Below, piece after piece: positions 1-7,292 of a stretch of DNA of 37,883 bases. Source of the DNA: Allorhizocola rhizosphaerae (GTDB lineage: Bacteria > Actinomycetota > Actinomycetes > Mycobacteriales > Micromonosporaceae); assembly GCF_003426775.1 (NCBI RefSeq), contig NZ_QJUG01000065.1, positions 1 to 37,883 on the forward strand, in the 5' to 3' direction. How positions within the stretch are numbered: position 1 is the first letter of the stretch; each line of letters opens with the position of its first letter. The translations under genes and the position numbers were made by a program. The notes beneath the pieces were generated by a model that was not told the DNA's origin, did no database searches, and was given only the letters and a program-made list of their open reading frames with translations.

Positions 1-1614
1 GTGTGACGACGCGCCGCCGAACATGGACTTAAGTTCATGATCGGCCGGAAGGAGGAGGGTGGGGAGGGGGACGGGGTGGGTGCGGAGGTGTTCGGCGAGG
101 GTTTTGCCTTGGGGGTCGAAACGGGTGGGCGAGAGGATGCCGTCGATGACGAAGTTCAGGGCTCGGAGGTTGGGTAAGACGTGGCGGACGACGTTGTGTG
201 AGGTGGGCAGGAGCTCCCGGAACCGTTCGACCGTGAGGAAGTTGGCGAGCCACGGCCATACGGACGGGTCGCGTGCCCACACGCCGATATTGGCGGTCGT
301 GCCCTTGTCGCCGCTGCGTGCACCCGCTATCGAGCCGAGTGGAGCCGGCGTTGTCGGCCCGCCCGCTGTCCACTGTGGCAACGAGACAGACGGCAGCGGC
401 TCGACCGGACCCGGAGGTGTGGGCGGGATGGGGACCCGTGTGCCATCCGGCAGAACGGCGATGTGCTCGACGAGAGAAGCATCCACCAAAGTGGACTCGA
501 AACGGCCGTAGGGCTTGGGGTCACTGGGCGGCGCGGTCAGGGTGAAACCGGGATAGCTGGACAGGGCCAGCTCCACCGCAGCCGTGGACAAGACCCGCCC
601 AGGCGTGGGCGATGTGCGCACCACGCGCAGCAGTGAATCGCCCACCATCGTCCACTGCACATCGCTTGGCAACTGCGACAGCACCAGCTCCCGCTTGGCG
701 GGAATGTCCAGCCCCGCCAACACGAACGTGACCTCCTCGCGGTAACCGGCCAGATGGTTGAGCCCCACCTTGACCGAACCCGACGGAGGCTCACCGCGCA
801 CACCCGAGACGCTCACCCGATCAGGGCCGACCTGTTGCAAGGAAATGGAATCGAATCGGGTGACGACGTCAGGCCCAAGGTAGCGCGGTCCATCGATCTC
901 ATACAGCAGCTGCGCCGTGACAGTCCCCACGGTCACCGCTCCGCCCGTGCCATCGTGCTTGGTGATGACGCACGAACCGTCGGCCTCGATCTCGGCGATC
1001 GGAAAACCCAATCGTCCCATCGGAATCTCGGTGAAGAACGAGTAGTTGCCGCCCGTGGCCTGAGCCCCACACTCCAACACGTGCCCCGCCACCGTCGCGC
1101 CCGCCAGCGCATCGAAGTCCGATCTGGACCATCCAAAGTGGGCAGCCGCAGGTCCCACAACCAGCGAAGCGTCCGTCACCCGCCCGGTGACCACGATGTC
1201 GGCCCCGGCCCGCAGACACTCGGCGATCCCCCACGCCCCGAGATAGGCGTTGGCCGTCAACGCATCGCCGGGTTCGAGCGAATCCCCGGTCACGTAACCG
1301 ATTTTGGGCCGCAACCCGAGCCGCTCGGCGAGCTCGAACATCGCGAAGGTCAGACCCTCCGGGTTGAGCCCGCCGGCGTTCGTGACGATTTTGACTCCGC
1401 GATCCAGCGCGCTGCCGAGGGTACCCTCCAATTGTTTGAGAAATGTCTTTGCATAGCCCGCTTTCGGGTCCTTGAGACGGTCGCGCCCCAGGATGAGCAT
1501 GGTCAGCTCGGCCAGGTAGTCACCGGTCAGCACGTCGAGTGGCCCGCCGCCGAGCATCTCCTCGAATGCGCCGAACCGGTCGCCGTAGAAGCCGGACGCG
1601 TTGCCGACCCGCAT
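1..1614 (-). CDS. AtuA-family (DUF1446) acyclic terpene utilisation-like protein, 3' end cut by window
   Basis: A continuous 538-codon frame runs from an ATG at 1614 to the window edge with no stop, so the C-terminus is missing. The N-terminal part begins MRVGNASGFYGDR and contains 'TNAGGLNPEG', 'VTGRVTDASLV' and, near the end, 'ARSGDKGTTANIGVWAR', which are hallmarks of the AtuA/DUF1446 family. Members are usually 560-600 residues and sit with acyl-CoA carboxylases or dehydrogenases in acyclic terpene or branched acyl catabolism; the exact reaction is not established and no such partners are visible here. The start is supported by GGGGTGAT, complementary to the 16S 3' end, just upstream. That ribosome site and the ATG lie inside one copy of an 88-bp repeat that also leads lutA. 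The gene diverges from the 117-residue gene at 1784. Family assignment is firm; the substrate is unknown. Confidence 0.9.
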   Translation of the reverse strand, partial: MRVGNASGFYGDRFGAFEEMLGGGPLDVLTGDYLAELTMLILGRDRLKDPKAGYAKTFLKQLEGTLGSALDRGVKIVTNAGGLNPEGLTFAMFELAERLGLRPKIGYVTGDSLEPGDALTANAYLGAWGIAECLRAGADIVVTGRVTDASLVVGPAAAHFGWSRSDFDALAGATVAGHVLECGAQATGGNYSFFTEIPMGRLGFPIAEIEADGSCVITKHDGTGGAVTVGTVTAQLLYEIDGPRYLGPDVVTRFDSISLQQVGPDRVSVSGVRGEPPSGSVKVGLNHLAGYREEVTFVLAGLDIPAKRELVLSQLPSDVQWTMVGDSLLRVVRTSPTPGRVLSTAAVELALSSYPGFTLTAPPSDPKPYGRFESTLVDASLVEHIAVLPDGTRVPIPPTPPGPVEPLPSVSLPQWTAGGPTTPAPLGSIAGARSGDKGTTANIGVWARDPSVWPWLANFLTVERFRELLPTSHNVVRHVLPNLRALNFVIDGILSPTRFDPQGKTLAEHLRTHPVPLPTLLLPADHELKSMFGGASSH

Positions 1615-1698
1615 CGGATCACCCCGCAGCGCGACAGCGCGTCGCGGCGGTGATGAAGGAGCCGGCTTTACCGGAGCGTTGCGGAGGAGGTCGGCGCA
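1611..1698 (-). repeat. Copy A of an 88-bp inverted leader repeat ending in the AtuA start codon
   Basis: Read on the minus strand, this 88-bp stretch matches 11039-11126 (plus strand) at 86 of 88 positions. It ends with the ribosome site GGGGTGAT, the spacer CCG-type bases and the ATG of the AtuA gene. It can fold into a hairpin in which ATCACC pairs with GGTGAT, with an inner GCGAC/GTCGC stem; the two differences between copies lie in the five-base loop. It also encodes a small frame (ATG at 1705, stop 1619) ending SFITAATRCRAAG. Whether the RNA structure, the peptide or a DNA site is what is conserved cannot be decided from two copies. Confidence 0.9.
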
Positions 1699-1731
1699 GA
1701 CCCATGCGGTTCACCCTGCCCCCAGCCGCCG

Positions 1732-1759
1732 AAAAAAGCAAGCACGCCTGCTTGTTTTT
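1732..1759. terminator. Short A/T-flanked hairpin, possible bidirectional terminator or attenuator
   Basis: CAAGC (1739-1743) pairs with GCTTG (1750-1754) around ACGCCT, flanked by six A and five T, so either strand gives a short stem followed by a U run. Oddly it lies between two divergent genes, where no upstream transcript needs ending. On the minus strand it would precede the AtuA leader and could act as an attenuator. Confidence 0.4.
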
Positions 1760-1774
1760 ATCGGTACCCGATAA
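1758..1774. promoter_or_regulatory. 17-bp perfect palindrome, candidate operator
   Basis: TTATCGG-TAC-CCGATAA is a perfect inverted repeat with arms of seven bases. It sits nine bases before the GTG of the 117-residue gene and within the divergent AtuA intergenic region, a typical place for a TetR-, MarR- or GntR-type site. No cognate regulator gene is adjacent. Confidence 0.5.
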
Positions 1775-1783
1775 GCTCGCCCG

Positions 1784-2137
1784 GTGAGCCCCGTCAGCCC
1801 CGTGGTCACCACCCTGCGCGACTTCGTCGCCCGCATCGCCTCGCTCGACACGCCCGTCGAACGCGAGCCGACGATCGAGCTCCGCGTGATCTGCGGCGAC
1901 ACGGACGAGACGCTCACCCTGAGCCCATCGGTCGTGCAAGCGCTCAAGCACGCGCTGGAGGACTACCACGACCCGCGCGACAGCGGCGACTGCGACCACT
2001 GCGGCAGCCGGCGCGTCGACCGCAACTTCATCTGCCAGGATTGCGGCGAGGCCAGCGGCGTGTTCGGACAATTGCTCAAGGAGCACTCCTCCCGGTACCG
2101 CGACCCTTTCGGTTTGCCAGGTCCCGACCAGGGGTAA
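1784..2137 (+). CDS. Hypothetical protein with a C-terminal zinc-ribbon-like CxxC pair
   Basis: This 117-residue protein starts at GTG 1784, directly after the palindrome at 1758-1774. I do not recognise the family. The first 60 residues form a predicted helical region with 'SPSVVQALKHALEDYH', and residues about 69-87 carry CDHCG...CQDCG, two CxxC knuckles spaced as in a small zinc ribbon. The C-terminus is rich in charged residues and ends without a membrane segment. The next gene, for a small membrane protein, begins nine bases downstream, so the two are probably cotranscribed. A nucleic-acid or protein-binding role is possible but is only inferred from the zinc knuckles. Confidence 0.75.
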   Translation: MSPVSPVVTTLRDFVARIASLDTPVEREPTIELRVICGDTDETLTLSPSVVQALKHALEDYHDPRDSGDCDHCGSRRVDRNFICQDCGEASGVFGQLLKEHSSRYRDPFGLPGPDQG

Positions 2138-2146
2138 CGCGCCCAA

Positions 2147-2482
2147 ATGATGGGCGGGGTGCTCGGCGGTCTCGCCGGGACGCTCGCGTTCGGCGTCCTC
2201 ACGGCCGCCACGACGGTGAGCGAATGGCTGCTCATTTTCGTGTTCGGCGGAGCGCTCGGCGCGGCATTCGCGGCGCTGCCGTGGGTCAAGCGCTGGGCGC
2301 CCCGGTCGCTGCCCATCACGCTCGGACTCGGCGTGGCATGGGGCGTGATCCTGTGGGTGCCGGGTCTGCTGCTCTACGCGTGGCACAGCATCTTCGGCTT
2401 CGCCGCGTGGGGCCTGTTCGTCGGGGCCATCCACGACATCACGCGCCGCGTCGCCACCGCCAGCGAACGCAGCCCCATCTAG
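2147..2482 (+). CDS. Small multispan membrane protein of unknown function
   Basis: The 111-residue product is very hydrophobic, with three to four likely membrane segments (about residues 3-22, 25-45, 55-73 and 78-98) and a basic, polar C-terminal tail (DITRRVATASERSPI). It starts nine bases after the stop of the zinc-ribbon gene, which suggests a two-gene unit. No transporter or enzyme motif is visible. Membrane location is the only claim that the sequence supports; I do not recognise a named family. Confidence 0.7.
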   Translation: MMGGVLGGLAGTLAFGVLTAATTVSEWLLIFVFGGALGAAFAALPWVKRWAPRSLPITLGLGVAWGVILWVPGLLLYAWHSIFGFAAWGLFVGAIHDITRRVATASERSPI

Positions 2483-2537
2483 CCAAATCCGCCGGCACGA
2501 CAGGACCCGTGCGGTGCAAACTCCACGGGGAGGCTTC

Positions 2538-2696
2538 GTGAGGCTATTCGATCGGCTCGCCGCCTGCTATGACGAGGTCGTGCCGTTCTTCGCCACCTTC
2601 GGCCGGCAAATGCTCGACTGGGTGCGGCTGTCCGCGGGAGTGTCCAAACCGGACCCGCGCGGCGCCGAGTTTTGGCTGGGCCACGAACCGGCCTAG
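2538..2696 (+). pseudogene. N-terminal relic of a class I SAM-dependent methyltransferase
   Basis: A good ribosome site (GGGGAGG at 2527-2533) precedes a GTG at 2538. The first 33 residues, including 'FDRLAACYDEVVPFF' and 'FGRQMLDWVRLSAG', match the extreme N-terminus of UbiE-like methyltransferases, where this segment leads straight into the glycine-rich SAM motif. Here the SAM motif and everything after it are absent: the frame continues for about 20 unrelated residues (ending FWLGHEPA) and stops. The product is only 52 residues against a usual 200-270, so it cannot be an active methyltransferase. It abuts the end of the convergent AlkB-like gene. Identification as a relic is inference from the N-terminal resemblance. 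Confidence 0.6.
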
Positions 2697-3361
2697 CTGA
2701 CCCCCACCGGGCGATATTGGATGCTGATCCGCGGGCCGACCGGGCGGGCGGTCTTGGGCACGGCATGCTCCCACGTGCGCTGGCAACTGCCGCCCATGAC
2801 GATCAGGTCGCCGTGCCCGAGGTCGAACTTCAGCGCGTGCCCGCCGATGCTTTTCCCGCCCCCCTGCCCTTCGGGCCCGCCCCCCGTGCGCGGCCGCAGC
2901 GTGAGCGCCCGAGGCTCGCCGACCGACACGATCGCGACCATGGTGTCGTCGGTATTGCCGCGCCCGTGGCGGTCGCCGTGCCAGGCCACGCTGTCGCGCC
3001 CGTCGCGATAAAGGCACAGCCCGATGCTGGTGAACGGCTCGCCAAGCTCGGGACCGTAGTGCTCGTCGAGCCGCCGCTTGATCTCGATCAGCGCGGGCTC
3101 GGGTGCCTGCATCGCGTCTTCGTAATAGCAGAGCAGGCGCGGCACGTCGACCATCCGCTCATACATGTGCCAGCGCTCGGCGCGCCACGGCAGCCCGTCG
3201 CGCAGCCGCAGGAACAGCTCGTCGGCACCCGCTATCCAACCGGGCCGAAGGTCGATCCACGCGCCGTGGGCCAGCTCGGTGCGCTCGACTGTGCCGCCCA
3301 GCTCACCCGGAACCACCTCCGTGGCCAGGTCGAACAACGAGCCCTGAAAAGCGTCACCCAC
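2693..3361 (-). CDS. AlkB-family Fe(II)/2-oxoglutarate dioxygenase
   Basis: The protein resembles bacterial AlkB homologues, which oxidatively remove alkyl groups from nucleic-acid bases. The metal triad is visible: H128 and D130 in 'AWHGDRHG' and H199 in 'TWEHAVPK'; the 2-oxoglutarate-binding signature appears as R211-ISIQY-R217. Numbering uses a GTG at 3361, which gives 222 residues, the usual length. An upstream ATG at 3418 would add 19 residues, but it would start inside the likely promoter: TACTAT (minus strand, 3371-3376) lies nine bases before the GTG, which suggests a nearly leaderless message. It is transcribed away from the gene at 3514. Repair of alkylated DNA or RNA is the family role; the specific substrate is unknown. 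Confidence 0.9.
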   Translation of the reverse strand: MGDAFQGSLFDLATEVVPGELGGTVERTELAHGAWIDLRPGWIAGADELFLRLRDGLPWRAERWHMYERMVDVPRLLCYYEDAMQAPEPALIEIKRRLDEHYGPELGEPFTSIGLCLYRDGRDSVAWHGDRHGRGNTDDTMVAIVSVGEPRALTLRPRTGGGPEGQGGGKSIGGHALKFDLGHGDLIVMGGSCQRTWEHAVPKTARPVGPRISIQYRPVGVS

Positions 3362-3365
3362 AGGT

Positions 3366-3386
3366 CGAGCATAGTACGGCTGTACT
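3366..3386 (-). promoter_or_regulatory. -10 element with AGTAC/GTACT palindrome before the AlkB-like gene
   Basis: On the minus strand AGTAC-AGCC-GTACT overlaps TACTAT, a good -10 hexamer, nine bases before the GTG start. No convincing -35 is present. The inverted repeat could bind a repressor over the -10. Confidence 0.4.
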
Positions 3387-3473
3387 AAGTGGCAAGTCAT
3401 TGGCCGGGCTTGGGGCAACGCCCGCAGGGCGGCGGCTGCGGAGTGTTACGGAAAGTCCCCACGCCGCGCGTGG

Positions 3474-3498
3474 CTTATTGCAAGATAGTGGCAATAAG
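3474..3498 (+). promoter_or_regulatory. Inverted repeat CTTATTGC-N9-GCAATAAG, candidate operator
   Basis: The two eight-base arms (3474-3481 and 3491-3498) are perfectly complementary with a nine-base spacer, and the site ends 15 bases before the GTG at 3514. It is AT-rich in a GC-rich context, which is why it stands out. It could be an operator or a 5' hairpin of the downstream gene. Confidence 0.5.
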
Positions 3499-3513
3499 GG
3501 CAGACTCGGGGCC

Positions 3514-3939
3514 GTGCCCCTGACGACGATCGAGGTTCTCGCACTGTCCGAACGCGACGGTTGCCTGCGCTACCGGCGGCTGGTCGCAGACCTGCGCGAG
3601 GGGGTCCACCCCGACGATGCAGCCCGAGCCCTGTCGGGGCTGACCGCGTGCACGCCGGGCGGCGTGCTGCACTCGACCTCGTGGCGCTACGAGCCCGGCG
3701 CGATCGTGCTCACCTACGCCGCCCTGCCCGATCCGCGGGCCGATCTGCCTACCGCGCTCGTGCAGACCGATGCGGTGGCGACCGGCGCGCCCCTGGCGCC
3801 AAGCCCCGCCCGGCTCGACATCGACGCGGTCGCCGCACACGCGTGCCGCCACCTGGCCCAGCTCGCCGTGACCGACTACGGCATCGCGGGAGCCGCCAAG
3901 GCGCAGCCCGACCTGTGGGAGCTCATCGCGAAGGCGTAG
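3514..3939 (+). CDS. Conserved actinobacterial hypothetical protein
   Basis: The 141-residue product starts at GTG 3514 (VPLTTIEVLALSERDG) and ends DLWELIAKA. It is a soluble alpha/beta protein with no signal peptide or membrane span. I do not recognise a named domain, and no catalytic motif is evident. Longer readings upstream exist but would cross the inverted repeat at 3474-3498 and lack a ribosome site. It converges on the response regulator gene and overlaps its end by 17 bases, so the two genes share a boundary without being cotranscribed. Its function is unknown. Confidence 0.75.
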   Translation: MPLTTIEVLALSERDGCLRYRRLVADLREGVHPDDAARALSGLTACTPGGVLHSTSWRYEPGAIVLTYAALPDPRADLPTALVQTDAVATGAPLAPSPARLDIDAVAAHACRHLAQLAVTDYGIAGAAKAQPDLWELIAKA

Positions 3940-4594
3940 TGGGCTTCACCAGTCCCGACTCATACGCGACGACCACCGCCTGCGCCCGTGACGTCAGGCG
4001 CAGCTTGGTCATGGTCCGGTTCAGGTGCGTCTTGACGGTCGCCTCGCTGAGCACCAGCCGGGCCGCGATGTCCGCATTGGACAGCCCGCGCGCCACCAGC
4101 CGCAGCACGTCCAGCTCCCGCGCGGTGAGCTCGCCCAGCGCCGGCGGCGCGGGCGGACGCTCGCCCTGCCCGTTGGCATAGGCCTCGACGAGCCGGCGCA
4201 TCACCGTGGGCGCGAACAGCATGTCGCCCGCCGCGACCGTGCTGATCGCGGTGAGCAGGCGCTCCGGCGGCGTGTCCTTGAGCAGGAACCCGCTCGCGCC
4301 CGCGCGCAATGCCGCGTAAACATATTCGTCGAGATCGAAGGTGGTGAGGATGAGCACCTTCGGCGGGTCGTCGGGAGCGGCGGCCAGGATCCGGCGGGTC
4401 GCGGTCACACCGTTGATGCCGGGCATGCGGATGTCCATGAGGATCACGTCGGGCCGGGTCGCCGCGGCCAGCGTGACCGCCTCCTCACCGCTTGCCGCCT
4501 CGCCCACCACGTCGAGCCCCGGCGCGGCCCGGAACAGCGCGGCCAGGCCCGCCCGGATGAGCACCTGGTCGTCCACCACCAGCACCCTGATCAT
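3923..4594 (-). CDS. NarL/LuxR-family response regulator
   Basis: This 223-residue regulator has a complete receiver domain (residues 1-120) with acidic pocket D8/D9, phospho-acceptor D54 in 'ILMDIRMPG' and K106, followed by a LuxR-type helix-turn-helix (about 156-207, 'LTARELDVLRLVARGLSNADIA'-like core). Its ATG overlaps the stop of the histidine kinase gene by four bases, so the pair is translationally coupled. It should bind DNA as a phosphorylated dimer and act on its own pair or on nearby genes; the lipoprotein at 5870, transcribed divergently from the kinase, is a possible target. No odd features were seen. Confidence 0.95.
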   Translation of the reverse strand: MIRVLVVDDQVLIRAGLAALFRAAPGLDVVGEAASGEEAVTLAAATRPDVILMDIRMPGINGVTATRRILAAAPDDPPKVLILTTFDLDEYVYAALRAGASGFLLKDTPPERLLTAISTVAAGDMLFAPTVMRRLVEAYANGQGERPPAPPALGELTARELDVLRLVARGLSNADIAARLVLSEATVKTHLNRTMTKLRLTSRAQAVVVAYESGLVKPTTPSR

Positions 4595-5796
4595 TCGTCT
4601 TCATCCTCGTCCATGAGCGGAAGCGTGAGCACCACTGCGAACCCGCCCTCGGGGCGCGGGCCGGCCTCCAGTGTGCCGCCGTAGAGCCGCGCCCGCTCGC
4701 GCATGCCGATCAGGCCGTGCCCGCTGGAGTCCTCCGGCCCCGCGAGCGAGCGCCCGCCGTCGAGCACCCGCACGGTCAGGCTGTCGGGCCGCCAGTCGAG
4801 CTCGACTGTCGCGATTGGAGGGTCTGCGTACTTCAGCACGTTGGTCATGCATTCCTGGACCACGCGATAGACGCTGAGGTCCATGCCGGGTTGCAGCGCC
4901 ATGCGCTCGCCGCTCACCTTCAACTCGACCTCGGCCCCGGCCAGGCGCATGCGGCCCAGCAGTTCGGGAATGCGGTCGACTCCGGGGGCGGATTCGTAGG
5001 GGGCCTCGTCGCTTTCGGGGTCCTCTGCCGGTACCCGCAAAATATGAAGTAAACGACGCATCTCGGAGAGCGCCTCGTGGGCCGTAGTCGCGACCGTCCC
5101 GAGCGCGGCCTTGGCCATCGCGGGATCGGAGTCGAAAACGTATCGGCCCAGCCCGGCCTGCACGGAAATCACGGACATGTGATGGGCCACGACGTCGTGC
5201 AGTTCGCGGGCGATGCGCCGCTGTTCCTGCGCCACCGCGTGCCGGGCGCGGCCCTCCTGCTCGCGGCGCAGCCGGTCGGTCAGGTCGGCCAGGCGCCTGC
5301 CCTGCTCGCCCACCTGGCGCATGCTCTCGCCGAATCCCCACGCCACCGCCACGAAGAAGCTGACAATCGTCGCCGCGACCCACACGTTGGGCCCGGCCAG
5401 CCGCACACCGTAGGCCAGGACCACCATGCCAAGCGCCGCGCCCGCCAGCGACACCCGGTGCGGGCGGTAAGAAGCGATGGAAAAGACCGCCAGCGCGATC
5501 GCGAAGCTCGGGATCGAGTGATAGAAGCGCAGGTGCAGATATATGCCGGACGCGGCACAGACGATGAGCAGGACCGCCACCGGGAACCGGCGCCGCACGG
5601 CCAGCGGCAGGTGCGCGACCACCATCAGGGCGGCGCCCAGCGGGTCGGCCGGGCGCCAGTCCAGGCCCGCCTCGGGCGGGTGATACATCATGTAGACGGC
5701 CGTGACGGTCATGCACGAGGCCATCACGACGTCGATGAGCAGGGACGGGCGCAGTCGCACCCGCAGAAAGGTAACGCCCCGGCTGCCGCGTGTCAT
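4591..5796 (-). CDS. Sensor histidine kinase of the NarL-type (HisKA_3) family
   Basis: The 401-residue protein has about five membrane segments in the first 155 residues and little extracellular loop, so it probably senses within the membrane. A coiled linker leads to the phosphorylation helix 'IARELHDVVAHHMSV' with H200, followed by an HATPase_c domain with the N box 'ECMTNVLKYA' and G box 'GHGLIGMRERARLYGG'. It phosphorylates the response regulator encoded immediately downstream (four-base ATGA overlap). The ATG at 5796 lacks a strong ribosome site; GTG 5775 is an alternative. A CGCATGC palindrome lies directly before the start. Confidence 0.94.
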   Translation of the reverse strand: MTRGSRGVTFLRVRLRPSLLIDVVMASCMTVTAVYMMYHPPEAGLDWRPADPLGAALMVVAHLPLAVRRRFPVAVLLIVCAASGIYLHLRFYHSIPSFAIALAVFSIASYRPHRVSLAGAALGMVVLAYGVRLAGPNVWVAATIVSFFVAVAWGFGESMRQVGEQGRRLADLTDRLRREQEGRARHAVAQEQRRIARELHDVVAHHMSVISVQAGLGRYVFDSDPAMAKAALGTVATTAHEALSEMRRLLHILRVPAEDPESDEAPYESAPGVDRIPELLGRMRLAGAEVELKVSGERMALQPGMDLSVYRVVQECMTNVLKYADPPIATVELDWRPDSLTVRVLDGGRSLAGPEDSSGHGLIGMRERARLYGGTLEAGPRPEGGFAVVLTLPLMDEDEDE

Positions 5797-5816
5797 CGCA
5801 TGCTGGTTGGCATGCG
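5797..5816. promoter_or_regulatory. CGCATGC-TGGTTG-GCATGCG inverted repeat between kinase and lipoprotein genes
   Basis: Perfect seven-base arms with a six-base spacer lie immediately upstream of the kinase start codon, in the 73-base region shared with the divergent lipoprotein gene. It is a candidate operator or a hairpin limiting kinase translation. Confidence 0.4.
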
Positions 5817-5869
5817 CCTACCACAGAAGTTGTAGTTTTTTGATCGCTCCCACCGGGTAGCTGTCTGAT

Positions 5870-6553
5870 ATGCACACCCCTGTCAGAGCGATCATTGCTG
5901 CAGCATCATTTGTCCTGGTCGGCGCGGCTTGCAGCGGCGGACCGCCGCTCGCCCAGCCGTCACCGACCTCCACGCCGAGCCCCACCGCGACGGCCACGGC
6001 CACCGCCGGACAGGTCGCCGCGTGCGCCGTCGGCAAGTGGACCAGCACCGAGGCCAAGGGCGGATCGATGGTCACCGGCGGGGGCGGCGTCGCGGTCGAC
6101 ATCGCCGCCAACGGCACGGTGACGATGGACTTCGCCAGCATGCAGCCGGCGACGTTCAGCGCGCGCGTGGCCAACACCGACTTCAAGGGCAAGTTCACCT
6201 ACGGCGGCAAGGCGACCGGCACGGTCCGCATGACGGCCGCTTCGCCGTCAATGACGGTCGCTTCGCCGTCACCGTCGCCGGGGCTCACCACCCAGCAGGG
6301 CACGTGGGAGCCGGCCGGCCCGGTCGACTGGAGCACGCTGACCGTTACGCTCGACCTCACCTCGCCGGTGCAGGGACGGCCGCTGGACAGGCTGCCACTC
6401 AAGGACTATCTGGGTGACAAGGCCACATCGACCGGCGGCGTGGTCGACGCGGCGCCGATTCTCGGCAAGGGCACGTATAGCTGCGAGGGCACGACCCTCG
6501 TCATCACGCCCGAGGGCAACCGGGGCCTGGTCTGGACGCTGCGCAAGGCCTAA
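5870..6553 (+). CDS. Secreted lipoprotein of unknown function
   Basis: The 227-residue protein begins with a lipoprotein signal peptide ending in V-G-A-A-C21, so Cys21 should be lipidated and the protein anchored outside the membrane. A Pro/Ser/Thr linker (about 28-45) leads to a beta-rich domain with no recognised family ('GKWTSTEAKGG', 'GKFTYGGKATGTV'). The middle holds a seven-residue tandem duplication, MTAASPS-MTVASPS, caused by a 21-bp DNA repeat. Two cysteines in the mature part (about 52 and 206) could form a disulfide. No ribosome site precedes ATG 5870. It is divergent from the two-component pair, so it may be regulated by it; this is inference from position. Confidence 0.8.
   Translation: MHTPVRAIIAAASFVLVGAACSGGPPLAQPSPTSTPSPTATATATAGQVAACAVGKWTSTEAKGGSMVTGGGGVAVDIAANGTVTMDFASMQPATFSARVANTDFKGKFTYGGKATGTVRMTAASPSMTVASPSPSPGLTTQQGTWEPAGPVDWSTLTVTLDLTSPVQGRPLDRLPLKDYLGDKATSTGGVVDAAPILGKGTYSCEGTTLVITPEGNRGLVWTLRKA
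6230..6271 (+). repeat. 21-bp tandem duplication inside the lipoprotein gene
   Basis: Units 6230-6250 and 6251-6271 differ at one base (C/T) and each encodes seven residues (MT[A/V]ASPS). The reading frame is kept, so it is likely a recent slippage duplication in a linker. Confidence 0.9.
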
Positions 6554-6575
6554 CGGCGTAACGCCCGGCTTGGGG

Positions 6576-6596
6576 GCTTCGCCTGCGGAGCGAAGC
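6576..6596 (+). terminator. Hairpin after the lipoprotein gene
   Basis: GCTTCGC (6576-6582) and GCGAAGC (6590-6596) form a perfect seven-base stem with a seven-base loop 23 bases after the lipoprotein stop. No U run follows, as is common in high-GC actinomycetes. It lies between convergent genes and could serve both. Confidence 0.6.
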
Positions 6597-6624
6597 AGAA
6601 TGGCACGGAGAAGGCCCTTGCCGT

Positions 6625-7047
6625 CTAACGCCGCTTGATGTTTACGTCTCCGGCGCTGCCCGCGGTCACCAGGGTCCGCAGATCGCTGGGCAGCGTCTCG
6701 GAGACCTTCTGCCAGACGGAGCCCTGCGTCGCCTCGTCGACCACCTCGCACACCGCCCGCACGACGAAGGCCGCCTGCGGACCGTCCAAACCGGACCGCT
6801 CCGACACCCGGCGCACGAATTCGTCCAGGTCGAAGTGCTCGCCGGTGCCCAGCTCACCGAACATCTGGTACCGGCGGAGATGCTCGCCGACCTCGTGCGG
6901 CAGCTGCGCCGCGAGATTGCCCGCGAGGCCGTCCGGGATCCGCTGGCCGAGCGTCTCCAACACCGCCCGCGTGGCCCGCTCCGCCTGGCCCAGGTCTGCC
7001 AGGCGTGCCCGGTTCTGCACCTGGCCCAGGAAATCGTCGTATTTCAT
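6625..7047 (-). CDS. DUF2267 protein
   Basis: With start ATG 7047 (MKYDDFLGQVQ) the protein has 140 residues. The repeated pattern 'RATRAVLETLGQRI' followed by 'AAQLPHEVGEHLRRYQM', then a second half with 'FVRRVSERSGL', is diagnostic of DUF2267, a small all-helical family often found beside Hsp20, DUF2795 and phosphoribosyltransferase genes in actinobacterial stress regulons. Its biochemical role is not known. A longer frame to 7242 exists but would overlap the divergent DUF2795 gene and has no family similarity. It shares a 49-base intergenic region and an inverted repeat (7058-7086) with the plus-strand cluster, suggesting common control. Confidence 0.88.
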   Translation of the reverse strand: MKYDDFLGQVQNRARLADLGQAERATRAVLETLGQRIPDGLAGNLAAQLPHEVGEHLRRYQMFGELGTGEHFDLDEFVRRVSERSGLDGPQAAFVVRAVCEVVDEATQGSVWQKVSETLPSDLRTLVTAGSAGDVNIKRR

Positions 7048-7057
7048 ATTAAGGTGG

Positions 7058-7086
7058 TACCCGTTTGGGCCTGCATTACACGGGTA
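7058..7086. promoter_or_regulatory. TACCCGT-N15-ACGGGTA inverted repeat between divergent genes
   Basis: Seven-base arms at 7058-7064 and 7080-7086 are perfectly complementary. The repeat fills most of the 49-base gap between the DUF2267 and DUF2795 start codons, ending 10 bases from each. It is a candidate shared operator of the cluster. Confidence 0.5.
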
Positions 7087-7096
7087 TGCGCCTCTC

Positions 7097-7282
7097 ATGG
7101 CCCAGATGGATTTGCTGGAGCTGCTTTCAGGCGTGGACTTCCCCGTCTCGCGCGAGGATCTCGTCCGCCTCGCGCAGGAGCGCGGTGCGGACAACGAGCT
7201 CATCGCGCTGCTCAAATCGCTTCCACCGCAACACTTCGACACCGCCGACCAACTCGACGAGGCGCTGTCACTGGCCCGCTGA
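7097..7282 (+). CDS. DUF2795 small protein
   Basis: This 61-residue protein starts at ATG 7097 (MAQMDLLELLSGVDFP). The arrangement of a hydrophobic start, 'DFPVSREDLVRLAQERGAD', and 'LIALLKSLPPQHFDTADQLDEAL' matches the DUF2795 family, whose members are small, acidic and often adjacent to stress or redox genes in actinobacteria. It probably mediates a protein-protein contact, but no function is established. The phosphoribosyltransferase-hydrolase gene begins ten bases after its stop, so they form an operon that may continue into the ClpC-like gene. Confidence 0.85.
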   Translation: MAQMDLLELLSGVDFPVSREDLVRLAQERGADNELIALLKSLPPQHFDTADQLDEALSLAR

Positions 7283-7292
7283 TGAACCGCTG

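Noticed and set aside
754-1653. A 299-residue plus-strand open frame
   Set aside because: It is antisense to the AtuA-family gene, has Arg/Gly/His-rich composition without domains, and is explained by high GC content.
3406-3450. GC-rich 'GGCTTGGGGC...CTGCGGAG' wording resembling 6568-6590
   Set aside because: The similarity is short and gapped and explained by GC-rich composition; no common structure was evident.
2641-6799. The word GTCCAAACCGGACC at about 2641 and 6785
   Set aside because: A single shared 14-mer in 38 kb is expected by chance and both lie in coding-like sequence with no common position relative to genes.
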